Below, in pieces: positions 12,407-24,341 of a stretch of 64,000 bases of DNA; within the stretch, counting starts at the first letter, position 1; the number at the start of each line of letters is the position of its first letter. The stretch spans positions 99,088,140-99,152,139 of the forward strand of contig CM066992.1 of NCBI GenBank assembly GCA_033977485.1, given 5' to 3'. The position numbers were made by a program, and so were the translations under genes. Below the pieces are notes generated by a model. The model ran no database searches. It was not told where the DNA came from and was given only the letters and a program-made list of their open reading frames with translations. This DNA is from Hydrangea macrophylla. Its lineage: Eukaryota; Streptophyta; Magnoliopsida; Cornales; Hydrangeaceae.

Positions 12407-12554
12407 GCAATATTACAAAATTGTCCAAGTTTTATGTCACAAGCAAATAGTTTAAGTTTTCAAGTTCCCCGAGCAACACTGAATAATACAATTATTTAAT
12501 TGAAGATGTGAATAGACTGGTGGGTCATGAACCAAAGGAGGGGTTAGACTTTAG
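12407..12554. other. flank of element A, duplicated locally
   Basis: Non-coding. The stretch with CACAAGCAAATAGTTTAAG (12430-12470) has a diverged copy at 13325-13365. Confidence 0.5.
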
Positions 12555-12720
12555 AGGGGTGTAAGAAAAAATCGTAAATCAACCAAATCGAAAATTGTTT
12601 GGTTGGTTTCCTAAATGTATGTACAAGTTAAAATTGACCGAACCCCTAAAAAAACCGACCGACCGACCGATTTACACCCTATTGGTCGGTTTTCAAAACC
12701 GACCGACCATTTACACCCCT
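12555..12720. mobile_element. decayed hAT-like MITE with (CCGA)n motif
   Basis: Inverted ends AGGGGTGTAA (12555-12564) and TTACACCCCT (12711-12720) flank a body with CCGACCGACCGACCGA and GGTCGGTTTT motifs in opposite orientations. No convincing 8-bp duplication remains, so the boundaries are tentative. Confidence 0.55.
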
Positions 12721-12735
12721 AGGTGTAGGGCTGTC

Positions 12736-12739
<4 letters not shown>

Positions 12740-12780
<41 letters not shown>
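12740..12780. repeat. (AG)n microsatellite
   Basis: About 20 AG units. Confidence 0.95.
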
Positions 12781-12783
<3 letters not shown>

Positions 12784-12885
12784 TTGCAAGAGCTTGTGCA
12801 TTAGTGCGTATACAAGTGTGATGAATAGTGAATATCCATATTTACCCTTATATTGTGGACCTGTGGGTGTCACATGAGCAATAAT

Positions 12886-13075
12886 TAATGCTAGAGACAC
12901 AACTAATTACACAATTCTTATCACAATTCACAACATTTAAAGCAAGAGGCACCACAACCAAAGCACAATCATTCAAGTGTTTTGTCTTTATGTGTGGTGC
13001 TTTAAAATGTAGTGCCTCTTGCTTTAAATTTTGTGAATTATGAAAAGGATTGTGCAATTAGTGTCTCTAGCATTA
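12886..13075. mobile_element. MITE with TAATGCTAGAGACAC ends
   Basis: Inverted repeats TAATGCTAGAGACAC and GTGTCTCTAGCATTA bound 190 bp that can fold nearly end to end (inner arms include TTTAAAGCAAGAGGCAC and its complement). No coding capacity. The superfamily is not assigned because no clear target duplication was seen. Confidence 0.65.
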
Positions 13076-13409
13076 CTCCACATGAGTAGGTGCCGTTAAA
13101 GTTCTAACATATTTGAATAGAAGTACTTAATTGTTTCCACTAAAGAAGTTGGAGGGCAAAATTGATCAAATTAAAATTTGAGGGACTAAAATAACACAGT
13201 GATCAAATTACAAGGGTGTAAAATGTATTCAACCCTAATTAACAAACACATTTTCTAGTTTCATTTTTCAAAAAAGAATCGAAATAAAATCTGAAAACCG
13301 CAACGTTGCGAAGCGTGCCCAAGTTTCATGACACAAGCAAATGGTTTCAACTTTTCAAGCTCCCAGAGCAACAGTGAATAATTCAATTTTGTCTTGGAAG
13401 AGGGTTAAC

Positions 13410-13470
13410 AAGTTCCAATTTTGGTGTGTGTTTTCACCTTAGATCTACTAGGTCTGTTCTCTGAGTGGTT
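13410..13470 (+). mobile_element. left part of a LINE-like retroposon, split by element B
   Basis: AAGTTCCAATT at 13410-13420 recurs at 31378-31388, just after an A/T-rich tail. Removing element B joins 13421-13470 to 31056-31377 into about 370 bp ending in an ATAAATAAATTAATAAATA tail. This fits a 5'-truncated LINE or other poly(A) retroposon with an 11-bp target duplication. No reverse transcriptase remains, so the class is inferred. Confidence 0.5.
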
Positions 13471-16410
13471 TGTCACGACCCCAAAATTCATTCGTGGATT
13501 TTGAGTGCGTGACCGACCTTGTGGGTCATCTTTAACCTGTACAGAGTCTAGCAGGAGCATACAAACATTTATTTAATATATTTAATTGAGGTTAGTGGAA
13601 CCACCAAACCATACTTAATAAGTTTACAGACAGAGTTCTAGGCTCACAACGCCGACAAATACAGTACTAGAAAGGAATTTATTCTAGGAATACTTAAAAT
13701 ACAATAAGGGAACTTTCTAGAATAGAGATCCTTCAAGGGCAACTAGAAGAGGGTCCTCTCCTTCTATAGCTATCTCTTGTTCCTCATTTGGATCAGCGTA
13801 GGGCATGTCCTTGTCATCTGAAAGGGTTTTTAAAACAATTTGGAGAGTGTGAGCGTAAGGCTCAGTGAATGAACATAACCTGTTTAAAGGATCTCAAAAG
13901 GAAATTGTTTATACTTGAAAAAGATATATCAATTGCAATGACATTTATATAATTAATACGAAGTAAAAGAGAATCAACATTATCGATATGAAATACGGAA
14001 TAAATGAGAAGTCAATGATATTGAATTGAACAAATTGATATGAATGTCAAATTACCAACCACCCACTCACGCACACATTCTTTTATTACATCGCACAATG
14101 ATCAAAGGCAACCCTACAGTCGGGCTCAATTCATCGCATACATAGCCTATACTTTATAATTTGTTGTAGTGGTAATTGACAATGAATAATTGATCGAATG
14201 ACATATAAAATCTGAATAACAAGGTACATGGATAAATGAATGTATCGTATGATAACATAGAAAGTCTGGGTTATGACATACAATGAGCATAAACCTGTTT
14301 CAGTGGAACCAAATGACAATGTTCCCAATTGAATAATAACAATTACATAATATTAATAATCGAGGATAGAATCAGATTCACTCGAGAGGAGTAGAATCAG
14401 TAATAGGAATATGAATCACTCACCTTGATAACTTAGGGATTTGATGATGAGATAGTTCCTACATCAATAGGGGTAAAAGAGCTAACATATAAGCAAAATG
14501 TGCAAGTGTAGGGGTAAAACAGTAATTAAAGTTTTCCTATGGGTATTTTGGTAATTTTGCTAAAATTATATTAAAACTTCACTATTGATATCCTTATACT
14601 ATTCTGTGTCCAACGCCACTGACTAGGCTCAATTCGGAGTTTGGGCAATTTCTATCTCAAAAGTGGGGTTTCCTACATAAACCTGGGCTCCACAAATAAG
14701 CTATATTTTAAACGGTATCGGATCATCTTCAAACTTGTAAGTATAATATTAGACGTTATTTTAAGACTATAAGAATTGACGGCGTACTTTTCTGAGTTGT
14801 AGATAATTAGTTATGAATTATTAAAATTAAAACACTACTTTTAAAATAGTCGTAGTTGGACCGTAATTTCATTTTCATACCCAAATACCATAATTTAAGT
14901 GTGGAAATATTTTTTAATGCTCATAAAATGGCACAAGAACATTTCTATGTTTTTCCCATTTTTTTTTTAAGAAATATAATAGGTATTTAAAATGATAAAG
15001 TTTCCATTAAAAACAATTTCTAATTATTAATTAAAAATACTACAATCAGGTTTATTATTTTAAAACTATTAAAATAGTGTATACTAGTCTGAGAATAATA
15101 ACAAATTTTTTTCAGAATTTACAAAGGACCCTAAGTATTTAATACTAATTTCCCAGATTAAATAATCAAGTATTTTACAATTTACTTCTAATTAGAACAT
15201 ATTTATTATTACTGAAAATATTATAATAACATGGTAGTTATTATGTAAATAATTATCAGAATTTTAAAAGAAGCATAATCATATTTTTAAACAAATTTTA
15301 AACCATTGCAAGTAACATAATAACTTAAATAACATCTAATAGCTAATTATAAAATAAATACTAAGGCTGTGTTTATGTGTGACTCAAGCTAAAACATCAA
15401 ACACACCTACATAAGCTGAAATACCAAACAGGGCCCTTGTTTTCGTAGGTATAACAGTGACAACACATAGTACAACTACTCTCAAGCATATCATCTTCTC
15501 CAAAAATAAAGAGGAGCAGTTTTTATTCATTTTTTTGTTCGAAAATTCAATTGATCATAACTTGGTCATTTCTTAACGAAATCAAGCAAACTCTATATGA
15601 AAATTGATCATCTCGACGAGCTCTATCCATCTATATCAGTTTGGGATCCCAGTTTTGAGTTAATATCGCGAATTTTGGATAAAACCGCGAAGTGGGTCTA
15701 TGGAAAAATTAAAAAGTCGTGATGATTAGCTAAGGCTATGGAAAAACTGTTCTTGGGGGATTATAAGGGAGTTAATATGAACATTTTGGCATAGGTTTCA
15801 TGAGTTTTGGTGATGGTCGAAAAATCAAGCTCAAACAGAGCTTTAATGGTGGACAGCCATGGTAGAGGCTTAAGACCTCTATTTTGTTCATCTAATGTGC
15901 AATATAAATTTGTGTATATATATATATATACAAACTGTATAAACTGAAATAATGTAGAAACCTTACCAAAATTTCGAAAACAATTAGAGTCAAAGAATCC
16001 GAAAATGCAGCCCAAGCTTGTTTCAATTACTCCATGTATGTGTATATATAATTACATATGTGTGTGTGTTGTGTAGCCTAGAGAGAGATAGAGAGGCAGT
16101 AGAGAGTTGAGCTACTGAGAGAGAGAGTTTGTGTGAGTGTTGGGGTTATAGGGGGGGTTAGTATACATTTATAGAAATGATATGCTTGGGCACCAAGCAT
16201 AAACACATTACACATACTTTACACACGCACACACTGTGCACTCAAAATTATGTGGTCTCCAAGTAATGTATGGGAGATCCTTGTGTGTGTTGAGCTTACG
16301 CGATGACGCACACACACAGGTAAACATTATACTATACAGTTTCCTAAACTGGTATTTTTCTTGATGAAAATAAATTTTTAATAAACGTCCAAATTTTTTG
16401 GGTCATTACA
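13471..16410 (-). repeat. 3' LTR of element B
   Basis: 2940 bp, minus strand TGTAATGACCC...GGGGTCGTGACA. About twenty single-base differences from the other LTR were noticed in the first 1.5 kb, or a little over 1 percent. An (AT) run lies near 15915 and AG-rich stretches near 16080-16130. Confidence 0.95.
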
Positions 16411-16454
16411 GTCTCTCCTACTTAAAGAAGTTTGGTCCCCAAACTTATCGTACC

Positions 16455-16943
16455 TTAAGAATTGAATAGATGGGGGTACTTTGCGCGCATCTCGTCCTCA
16501 CGTTCCCAAGTTGCTTCTTCTACTGCATGGTTCCTCCAGAGAACTTTGACCAATGGTATGACCTTGGTCCTCAGCACTTGATCGCGTCGATCCATGATCT
16601 GAACTGGTTATTCAACGTAGGTAAGATCTTCGCGGACATCTAATGGTTCGTATGATAAAACGTGACTCGAGTCTGAGACATAAGGTCGAAGCATAGAAAT
16701 GTGAAATACGTTGTGAACATTTTATAGATCTGGCGGTAAAGCTAAACGATAGGCTATTGCTCCTACTCTGTCGATGACGTCGAAAGGTCCAATGAAGCGA
16801 GGATGAAGTTTCCCTCTCTTCCCAAAACGAACAATACCCTTCGAAGGTGAAACCTTGAGAAATACGTGATCACCTACTTGAAACTCTAGCTCTCTGCGTC
16901 TAGCATCTGCGTAGCTTTTGTTTCGACTCTGAGCAGTATGGAT
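16455..16943 (-). pseudogene. element B integrase C-terminus and chromodomain-like tail
   Basis: In the same frame as the upstream integrase, after a stop at 16944-16946. It shows FGKRGKLHPRFIGPF, then VHNVFHISMLRPY and VLWRNHAVEEATWE. Two further stops fall in it: one near 16719-16726 (reading DL-stop-NVHNVF) and one near 16605-16612 (YVE-stop-PVQI). Both are consistent with CAA becoming TAA. The natural stop is TAA at 16455-16457. Confidence 0.85.
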
Positions 16944-17294
16944 TCATTGTTGAATGAGTTGTATCTTATCAGTTGTTAACTGTACGATCTCAGGACCAAT
17001 AATTTTCCTCTCTCCTACTTCGGCCCAACATACCGGGGATCGACATTTTCTCCCATACAATGCCTCATATGGAGCCATGCCGATACTAGCTTGGAAACTA
17101 TTATTGTAAGCGAACTCAACGAGAGGTAAGTGTTCTTCCCAATTACCTTGGAAGTCCAGAATAGTAAGTCGTAGCATGTCTTCCAAAATCTGAATAACAC
17201 GCTCGGACTGACCGTCCGTCTGTGGATGAAAAGCTGTACTGAAGTTAAGAGTAGTGCCCATAGCCTCTTGGAAGCCCTTCCAAAAATATGACAC
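16944..17294 (-). pseudogene. element B integrase core, C-terminal half
   Basis: This 116-residue stretch carries the last catalytic acidic residue region ([13 protein letters not shown]) and AYNNSFQASIGMAPYEALYGR. It is separated from the N-terminal half by a TGA at 17307-17309, in the motif ISD-stop-DTKF where A and C read ISDRDSSF, so a CGA to TGA change cut the integrase. Confidence 0.9.
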
Positions 17295-17306
17295 AAACTT
17301 AGTGTC

Positions 17307-19586
17307 TCAATCCGAAATAATAGAAACCGGTGTACCATGAAGTCGAACGATCTCTGCGATGTACAACCTTGCCAATCTCTCAGATGAAAATGTGACTCTG
17401 ACCGGTAAGAAGTGAGCAGACTTCGTCAATCTATCCACAACTACCCAAATAACATCATTTTTCTTCACCGATTGGGGTAACCCAACAACAAAGTCCATGG
17501 TGATGTGTTCCCACTTCCATTCAGGAATAGAAAGTGACTGTAAAGTTCCACCAGGACGTTGATGCTCTATCTTTACCCTTTGACAATGCAAACAACGTGA
17601 AACAGTTTCGGCAATATCTCTTTTCATATTTGGCCACCAGAAAGACCTCTTCATGTCATGGTACATCTTAGTACCACCTGGATGAACAGGGAACTTAGAT
17701 GAATGTGCCTCATCTAAAACTTTTCTCTTGACTTCAACAATATTTGGAACAAAAATTCTACCCTGATATTTGAGCACTCCATCTTTTAAATGGAACTCGG
17801 GCCTCTTTCCTTCAGATATTTCTTCACTAACCCTTTTTAAGAACTCATCGGACATTTGAGACCTCTTGATCTCTTCAAGAATAGTCGGTTCTGCGATGAG
17901 AGCTGTAAGAAAACCTTGAGATTGATGAGGGGTGATGCTAATCTCCATTTTCTCGAAGTCGTTAATCAACTGTTGTTGTGACGTGATCATGGAAGCCACA
18001 CTTCCAGAAGATTTTCGACTTAAAGCATCAGCCACAACATTAGCTTTTCTAGGGTGATATTGTATATCAAGATCATAATCTTTCATGAACTCTAACCACC
18101 TGCGTTGCCTCATATTCAGTTCCTTTTGTGAGAACAAATATTTCAAACTTTTATGATCGATAAAAATTTTACATCTTTCACCATAGAGATAGTGACGCCA
18201 TCTCTTTAGCGCAAAAATTACTGCGGCTAACTCCAAATCATGGGTGGGATAGTTCTTCTCATGAATCTTCAATTGTCGAGATGCATAAGTAATAACCTTG
18301 CCATACTGCATTAAAACACATCCTAACCCTTGATAAGAAGCGTCACTATAAATTACAAATCCTCCTTCTCCGATAGGTATGTTCAAGATAGGTGCTGAAA
18401 TCAAACGATTCTTCAACTCTTGAAAACACTTATCTCTAATTTCAATCCATTCAAATGCAACTCCTTTCTGTGTTAACTGTGTCATAGGTCCTGCGATTTT
18501 GGAGAAGTTCTCAACAAATCTCCGATAATAGCCAGCCAGACCTAGAAAACTACGCACTTCAGATACAGTTGTTGGCTTAGGCCATGACTTCACCGCCTCA
18601 ATTTTCTGTGGGTCCACCATTATGCCTTCTTTAGATATCACGTGCCCTAAGAATGAGATCTTGGGAAGCCAGAACTCACATTTCTTGAACTTCCCATATA
18701 ATTGGCGATCTCTTAGTGTTTGCAACATTATTCTCAAATGACGTTCATGGTCCTCAAGGCTCTTTGAATATATAAGAATGTCATCAATGAATACGATTAC
18801 GAAATCATCGAGATAAGGCTTAAATACTCGATTCATTAGATCCATGAATGCCGCAGGAGCATTAGTAACGCCGAAGGGCATTACCAAGAATTCATAATGA
18901 CCATAACGAGTACGAAAAGCCGTCTTCTCTACATCTTCTGCTTTAACCCTCAATTGATGATAACCTGATCTCAGGTCAATCTTAGTAAAAACTTGTGCTC
19001 CTTGCAGTTGATTGAACAGATCGTCAATCCTTGGGAGAGGATAACGATTCTTGATTGTTACTTTGTTCAACTCGCGATAGTCGATGCACAGTCTCATAGT
19101 TCCGTCCTTCTTCTTTACAACAAGGACCGGTGCACCCCAGGGAGAGGTACTTGGTCTGATGAAACCCTTGTCCAATAATTCTTGCAGTTGCGTCTTCAAC
19201 TCTTTCAATTCTATAGGAGCCTTATGGTAAGGAGTCTTCGATATAGGTTGAGTACCAGGAATAAGACTGATGGTGAATTCAATCTCTCTATCTATGAGAG
19301 TGCTGGGTAAATCTTCAGGAAAGACATCCTGAAATTCTCTAACCACATGGACGTCTTCCAAGGTTACTTCCTTTGCTTGCATAGATGAGATAAGATAGGG
19401 TGGCAATGCGACACCCTTTCCTTTGAAACAGAAACTAGCTCGACCAGGAATTTGGAAATTGACTTGCTTTGTAGTGCAATCAATATGAGCGTGAACTGAA
19501 GATAACCAGTCCATACCCAAGATAACATCAAAACCTTGAATTTTGAGTGGTATAAGATCGACGAGTAAGGTTACATCACTAATCAT
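17307..19586 (-). pseudogene. element B protease C-terminus, reverse transcriptase, RNase H, integrase N-half
   Basis: 759 open codons. The tail of the protease region ([10 protein letters not shown]) is followed by RT with [25 protein letters not shown] and an intact catalytic box FIDDILIYS. RNase H has [12 protein letters not shown] and a DHKSLKYL motif. The integrase zinc region ([18 protein letters not shown]...CLHCQR) and the first catalytic aspartate ([10 protein letters not shown]) come last. Apart from the stop at its end this is the best preserved pol segment of the three elements. Confidence 0.93.
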
Positions 19587-19598
19587 AATCGTGCATGA

Positions 19599-20840
19599 TC
19601 AGTATACTTGGTTACTAATCAATGAAGTACCAGAAGGTATGGCAACTGATAGTTCATTTTTTAAAGGTTCTGGAGATTGAACAAATTTTAATGCAAAGAA
19701 CGGTGATACAAATGAATGCGTAGCTCCAGAATCTATAAGTGTGTGAGCATTAATATTAAAAATAGACATAGTACCTTCCACCACCGTATTAGCTTCCTTA
19801 TTATTCTTCTCAGAAACCAGTACAAATACACGCCCTTGGCGTTGTTGGTTTCTTCCCTGGCCTCCTTGGTTCCTTCCTTGGCCTCCTTGGTTCTGCAGAG
19901 GATGTTGATTGATCGGGACAGGTGCTTGAACAATTGCCTTATTTATAGGGCAATCTTTAATCACATGGTTAGGATCTCCACACTTGTAACACAACCTTGA
20001 GTTGAATCGGCAGATACCTCCATGTATTTTTCCGCAAGTCTTACATAGGACCTTGGTGGTTGATGGTCCTTTCCAGGCTTGGTTATTAGCATTAGATCCA
20101 GATGCTCCAGGAAATGGCCTTTTTACTCCTGCTTGACCTTTAACTTGATTTCCCATTGTTCTGTTTGGAATACTTCTCTTCTGTTGAAATTCTGCCTCCG
20201 TTCTCTCTGCTTTGAGAGCACGATCGTAAACTTCTCTATATGCTGAAAATTCAAACATCTCAACTTTGCTTCGAATGGTAAGTTTTAAACCATTCTCGAA
20301 CTTCCTTGCCTTTTTCTCTTCTGTTGGAATGAGGTAGGAAGCGAACCGCGACAGTGAAGTGAATTCAGTGGCATACTGAAGAACAGTCATGTTCCCCTGC
20401 TTGAGATGCATAAACTCCTTCTCTTTCTGGTCTTTCACAGATTTGGGATAGTACATCCCATCAAAGAGAATTAGAAATTGCTCCCATGTTATGCCTTCCA
20501 CACTATTCTCCAAGGTACTCCACCAGTGATCTGCTTCTTCAACGAAGGTATAGGAGGCATAGCCCACCTTTTCCTCCTCAGTGCACGGAAAGTGCTTGAA
20601 TATCCTTTCCATCTTTCGAACCCACGTTTCAGCTGCAGTAGGATCAGCTTTTTCGTAGAACGACGGAGGTTTGAGTTTCTGAAATCGTTTTATATCAAGA
20701 AGTGTTCCTCCTCGTCTGTCCACATGCATGTTGCCATCTCCATTGCCGCCATTTCTTGTTCCACTTTCTTGGGCAGCAATAGTTAGTTCTTCTATGATTC
20801 TTTCAATGCGATCAAAACGTTCATTGGTGGCTTGATCCAT
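19599..20840 (-). pseudogene. element B gag and protease start
   Basis: 413 codons from ATG 20840 (MDQATNERFDRIERII). Capsid motifs include ERIFKHFPCTEEEKV, DHWWSTLE and FTSLSRFASYL. A CKTCGKIHGGIC cluster is followed by the CCHC knuckle CYKCGDPNHVIKDC, a GGQGRNQ repeat, and the protease active site LIDSGATHSFVS. A TGA at 19599-19601 (YSC-like region of the protease) ends it; 19586 onward stays in the same frame. B reads lysine after ERIF, where A and C both have a stop codon. Confidence 0.93.
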
Positions 20841-20980
20841 TTGCTACAGTAGTGCGATGTTTGTTAGTATAATTAAACTGTACACGAAAAGGAATGTTAG
20901 TATTCCATATTTTAATAATTCTTAACAAGAGGATTCTAGTCAATACCTATGGTTCCTAATAGTCTCTAGAACTACCTTAT

Positions 20981-20992
20981 GCTCTGATACCA
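20981..20992 (-). other. primer binding site of element B
   Basis: Minus strand TGGTATCAGAGC, complementary to initiator Met-tRNA, two bases inside the 5' LTR. Confidence 0.92.
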
Positions 20993-20994
20993 AC

Positions 20995-23675
20995 TGTCAC
21001 GACCCCAAAATTCATCCGTGGATTTTGAGTGCGTGACCGACCTTGTGGGTCATCTTTAACCTGTACAGAGTCTAGCGGGAGCATACAAACATTTATTTAA
21101 TATATTTAATTGAGGTTAGTGGAACCACCAAACCATACTTAATAAGTTTACAGACAGAGTTCTAGGCTCACAACGCCTACAAATACAGTACTAGAAAGGA
21201 ATTTATTCTAGGAATACTTAAAATACAATAAGGGAACTTTCTAGAATAGAGATCCTTCAAGGGCATCTAGAAGAGGGTCCTCTCCTTCTATAGCTATCTC
21301 TTGTTCCTCATTTGGATCAGCGTAGGGCATGTCCTTGTCATCTGAAAGGGTTTTTAAAACAATTTGGAAAGTGTGAGCGTAAGGCTCAGTGAATGAACAT
21401 AACCTGTTTAAAGGATCTCAAAAGGAAATTGTTTATACTTGAAAAAGATATATCAATTGCAATGACATGTATATAATTAATACGAAGTAAAAGAGAATCA
21501 ACATTATCGATATGAAATACGGAATAAATGAGAAGTCAATGATATTGAATTGAACAAATTGATATGAATGTCAAATTACCAACCACCCACTCACGCACAC
21601 ATTCTTTTATTACATCGCACAATGATCAAAGGCAACCCTACAGTCGGGCTCAATTCATCGCATACATAGCCTATACTTTATAATTTGTTGTAGTGGTAAT
21701 TGACAATGAATAATTGATCGAATGACATATAAAATCTGAATAACAAGGTACATGGATAAATGAATGTATCGTATGATAACATAGAAAGTTTGGGTTATGA
21801 CATACAATGAGCATAAACCTGTTTCAGTAGAACCAAACAACAATGTTCCCAATTGAATAATAACAATTACATAATATTAACAATCGAAGATAGAATCAGA
21901 TTCACTCGAGAGGAGTAGAATCAGTGATAGGAATATGAATCACTCACCTTGATAACTTAGGGATTTGATGATGAGATAGTTCCTACATCAATAGGGGTAA
22001 AAGAGCTAACATATAAGCAAAATGTGCAAGTGTAGGGGTAAAACAGTAATTAAAGTTTTTCTATGGGTATTTTGGTAATTTTGCTAAAATTATATTAAAA
22101 CTTCACTATTGATATCCTTATACTATTCTGTGTCCAACGCCACTGACTAGGCTCAATTCGGAGTTCGAGCAATTTCTATCTCAAAAGTGGGGTTTCCTAC
22201 ATAAACGTGGGCTCCACAAATAAGCTATATTTTAAACGGTATCGGATCATCTCCAAACTTGTAAGTATAATATTAGACGTTATTTTAAGACTATAAGAAT
22301 TGACGGCGTACTTTTCTGAGTTGTAGATAATTAGTTATGAATTATTAAAATTAAAACACTACTTTTAAAATAGTCGTAGTTGGACCGTAATTTCATTTTC
22401 ATACCCAAATACCATAATTTAAGTGTGGAAATATTTTTTAATGCTCATAAAATGGCACAAGAACATTTCTATGTTTTTCACTTTTTTTTTTTTTAAGAAA
22501 TATAATAGGTATTTAAAATGATAAAGTTTCCATTAAAAACAATTTCTAACTATTAATTAAAAATACTACAATCAGGTTTATTATTTTAAAACTATTAAAA
22601 TAGTGTATACTAGTCTTAGAATAATTACAAATTTTTTTCAGAATTTACAAAGGACCCTAAGTATTTAATACTAATTTCCCAGATTAAATAATCAAGTATT
22701 TTACAATTTACTTCTAATTAGAACATATTTATTATTACTGAAAATATTATAATAACATGGTAGTTATTATGTAAATAATTATCAGAATTTTAAAAGAAGC
22801 ATAATCATATTTTTAAACAAATTTTAAACCATTGCAAGTAATATAATAACTTAAATAACATCTAATAGCTAATTATAAAATAAATACTAAGGCTGTGTTT
22901 ATGTGTGACTCAAGCTAAAACGTCAAACACACCTACATAAGCTGAAATACCAAACAAGGCCCTTGTTTTCGTAGGTATAAAAGTGACAACACATAGTACA
23001 ACTACTCTCAAGCATATCATCTTCTCCAAAAATAAAGAGGAGCAGTTTTTATTCATTTTTTTGTTCGAAAATTCAATTGATCATAACTTGGTCATTTCTT
23101 AACGAAATCAAGCAAACTCTATATGAAAATTGATCATCTCGACGAGCTCTATCCATCTATATCAGTTTGGGATCCCAGTTTTGAGTTAATATCGCGAATT
23201 TTGGATAAAACCGCGAAGTGGGTCTATGGAAAAATTACAAATTCGTGATGATTAGCTAAGGCTATGGAAAAATTGTTCTTGGGGGATTATAAGGGAGTTA
23301 ATATGAACATTTTGGCATAAGTTTCATGAGTTTTGGTGATGGTCGAAAAATCAAGCTCAAACAGAGCTTTAATGGTGGACAGCCATGGTAGAGGCTTAAG
23401 ACCTCTATTTTGTTCATCTAATGTGCAATATAAATTTGTGTGTGTATATATATATATGTATACAAACTGTATAAACTGAAATAATGTAGAAACCTTACCA
23501 AAATTTCGAAAATAATTAGAGTCAAAGAATCTGAAAATGCAGCCCAAGCTTGTTTCAATTACTCCTTGTATGTGTATATATAATTACATATGTGTGTGTT
23601 GTGTAGCCTAGAGAGAGATAGAGAGGCAGTAGAGAGTTGAGCTACTGAGAGAGAGAGTTTGTGTGAGTGTTAGGG
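20995..23675 (-). repeat. 5' LTR of element B, first part
   Basis: Matches 13471-16145 with about 1 percent difference. It is broken at 23675, where element C entered; the last five bases TAGGG are one copy of C's target duplication. The LTR resumes at 30779. Confidence 0.95.
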
Positions 23676-23850
23676 TGTCACGCCCGTTCCAAAATTTCAT
23701 AAGTTTTTATCATGCGTATTTGAATCTGTGAGTTTATCAATGTTAATTGATAATTGGGGTTGGAGTTGACTGTGAGTCAACAGTAAGGTGTCAGTGAGGA
23801 CACAGGAACCTGGTAGTTCATTTTGCATTGGCACGATTAAATGACATTTA
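23676..23850 (+). repeat. truncated 5' LTR of element C
   Basis: It matches the first 175 bp of the 3' LTR (28617 onward) up to ATGACATTTA and then jumps directly to the primer site. About 2 kb of U3, R and U5 are missing. Confidence 0.92.
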
Positions 23851-23851
23851 T

Positions 23852-23863
23852 TGGTATCAGAGC
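23852..23863 (+). other. primer binding site of element C
   Basis: TGGTATCAGAGC, complementary to initiator Met-tRNA, now adjoining the deletion scar of the 5' LTR. Confidence 0.92.
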
Positions 23864-24050
23864 TAGAGGTAACAAAACTTTGGGAACGTGCGACGACGAG
23901 TGGAGTGTTGAGTGCTTTCGCCACATATTCTAGAATGCATCCATATATTGTAGAGAAGTTTGATGCATATGTATGTTGTTGTGCATACATGTTATAAATA
24001 CTGTTGTACATGCATAGTGTTTATGCATTGAGATTGACAGGACTGTAATC

Positions 24051-24341
24051 ATGAGTGACGTAGAGCGAGATCTGTCGCCACATACTCGGCGTATGAATCA
24101 AATGGCAGAAATGATGGGAAATATGGGAGACATGATCAGGAATATAGCGGAACGGTTGCCCCCAACACCTCCATTGGAGCCAGAACCGATAGCTGTGGTG
24201 CATGTGCCTGAGAATAGGGGTATGAGATCTATGTCAGAACAATTTACAAGGTAAAAGCCGACAGAGTTTCATAGGACTTCTGACACGACATTGGCAGAAC
24301 ATTGGGTTATGGACATAGAAAGGATTTTTTGATCGATCCCG
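24051..24341 (+). pseudogene. element C gag N-terminus
   Basis: Starts MSDVERDLSPHTRRMNQM, parallel to element A. It is cut by TAA at 24252-24254 (TR-stop-KP where A reads TRKKP), and after ERIF by TGA at 24330-24332, a stop shared with A. The frame is unchanged throughout and continues into the next segment. Confidence 0.85.

Noticed and set aside
15761..16015. 84-residue frame in the LTR of B, also present at 23287-23547
   Set aside because: Its presence in both LTRs only reflects LTR identity; it has no domain and crosses an (AT) tract.
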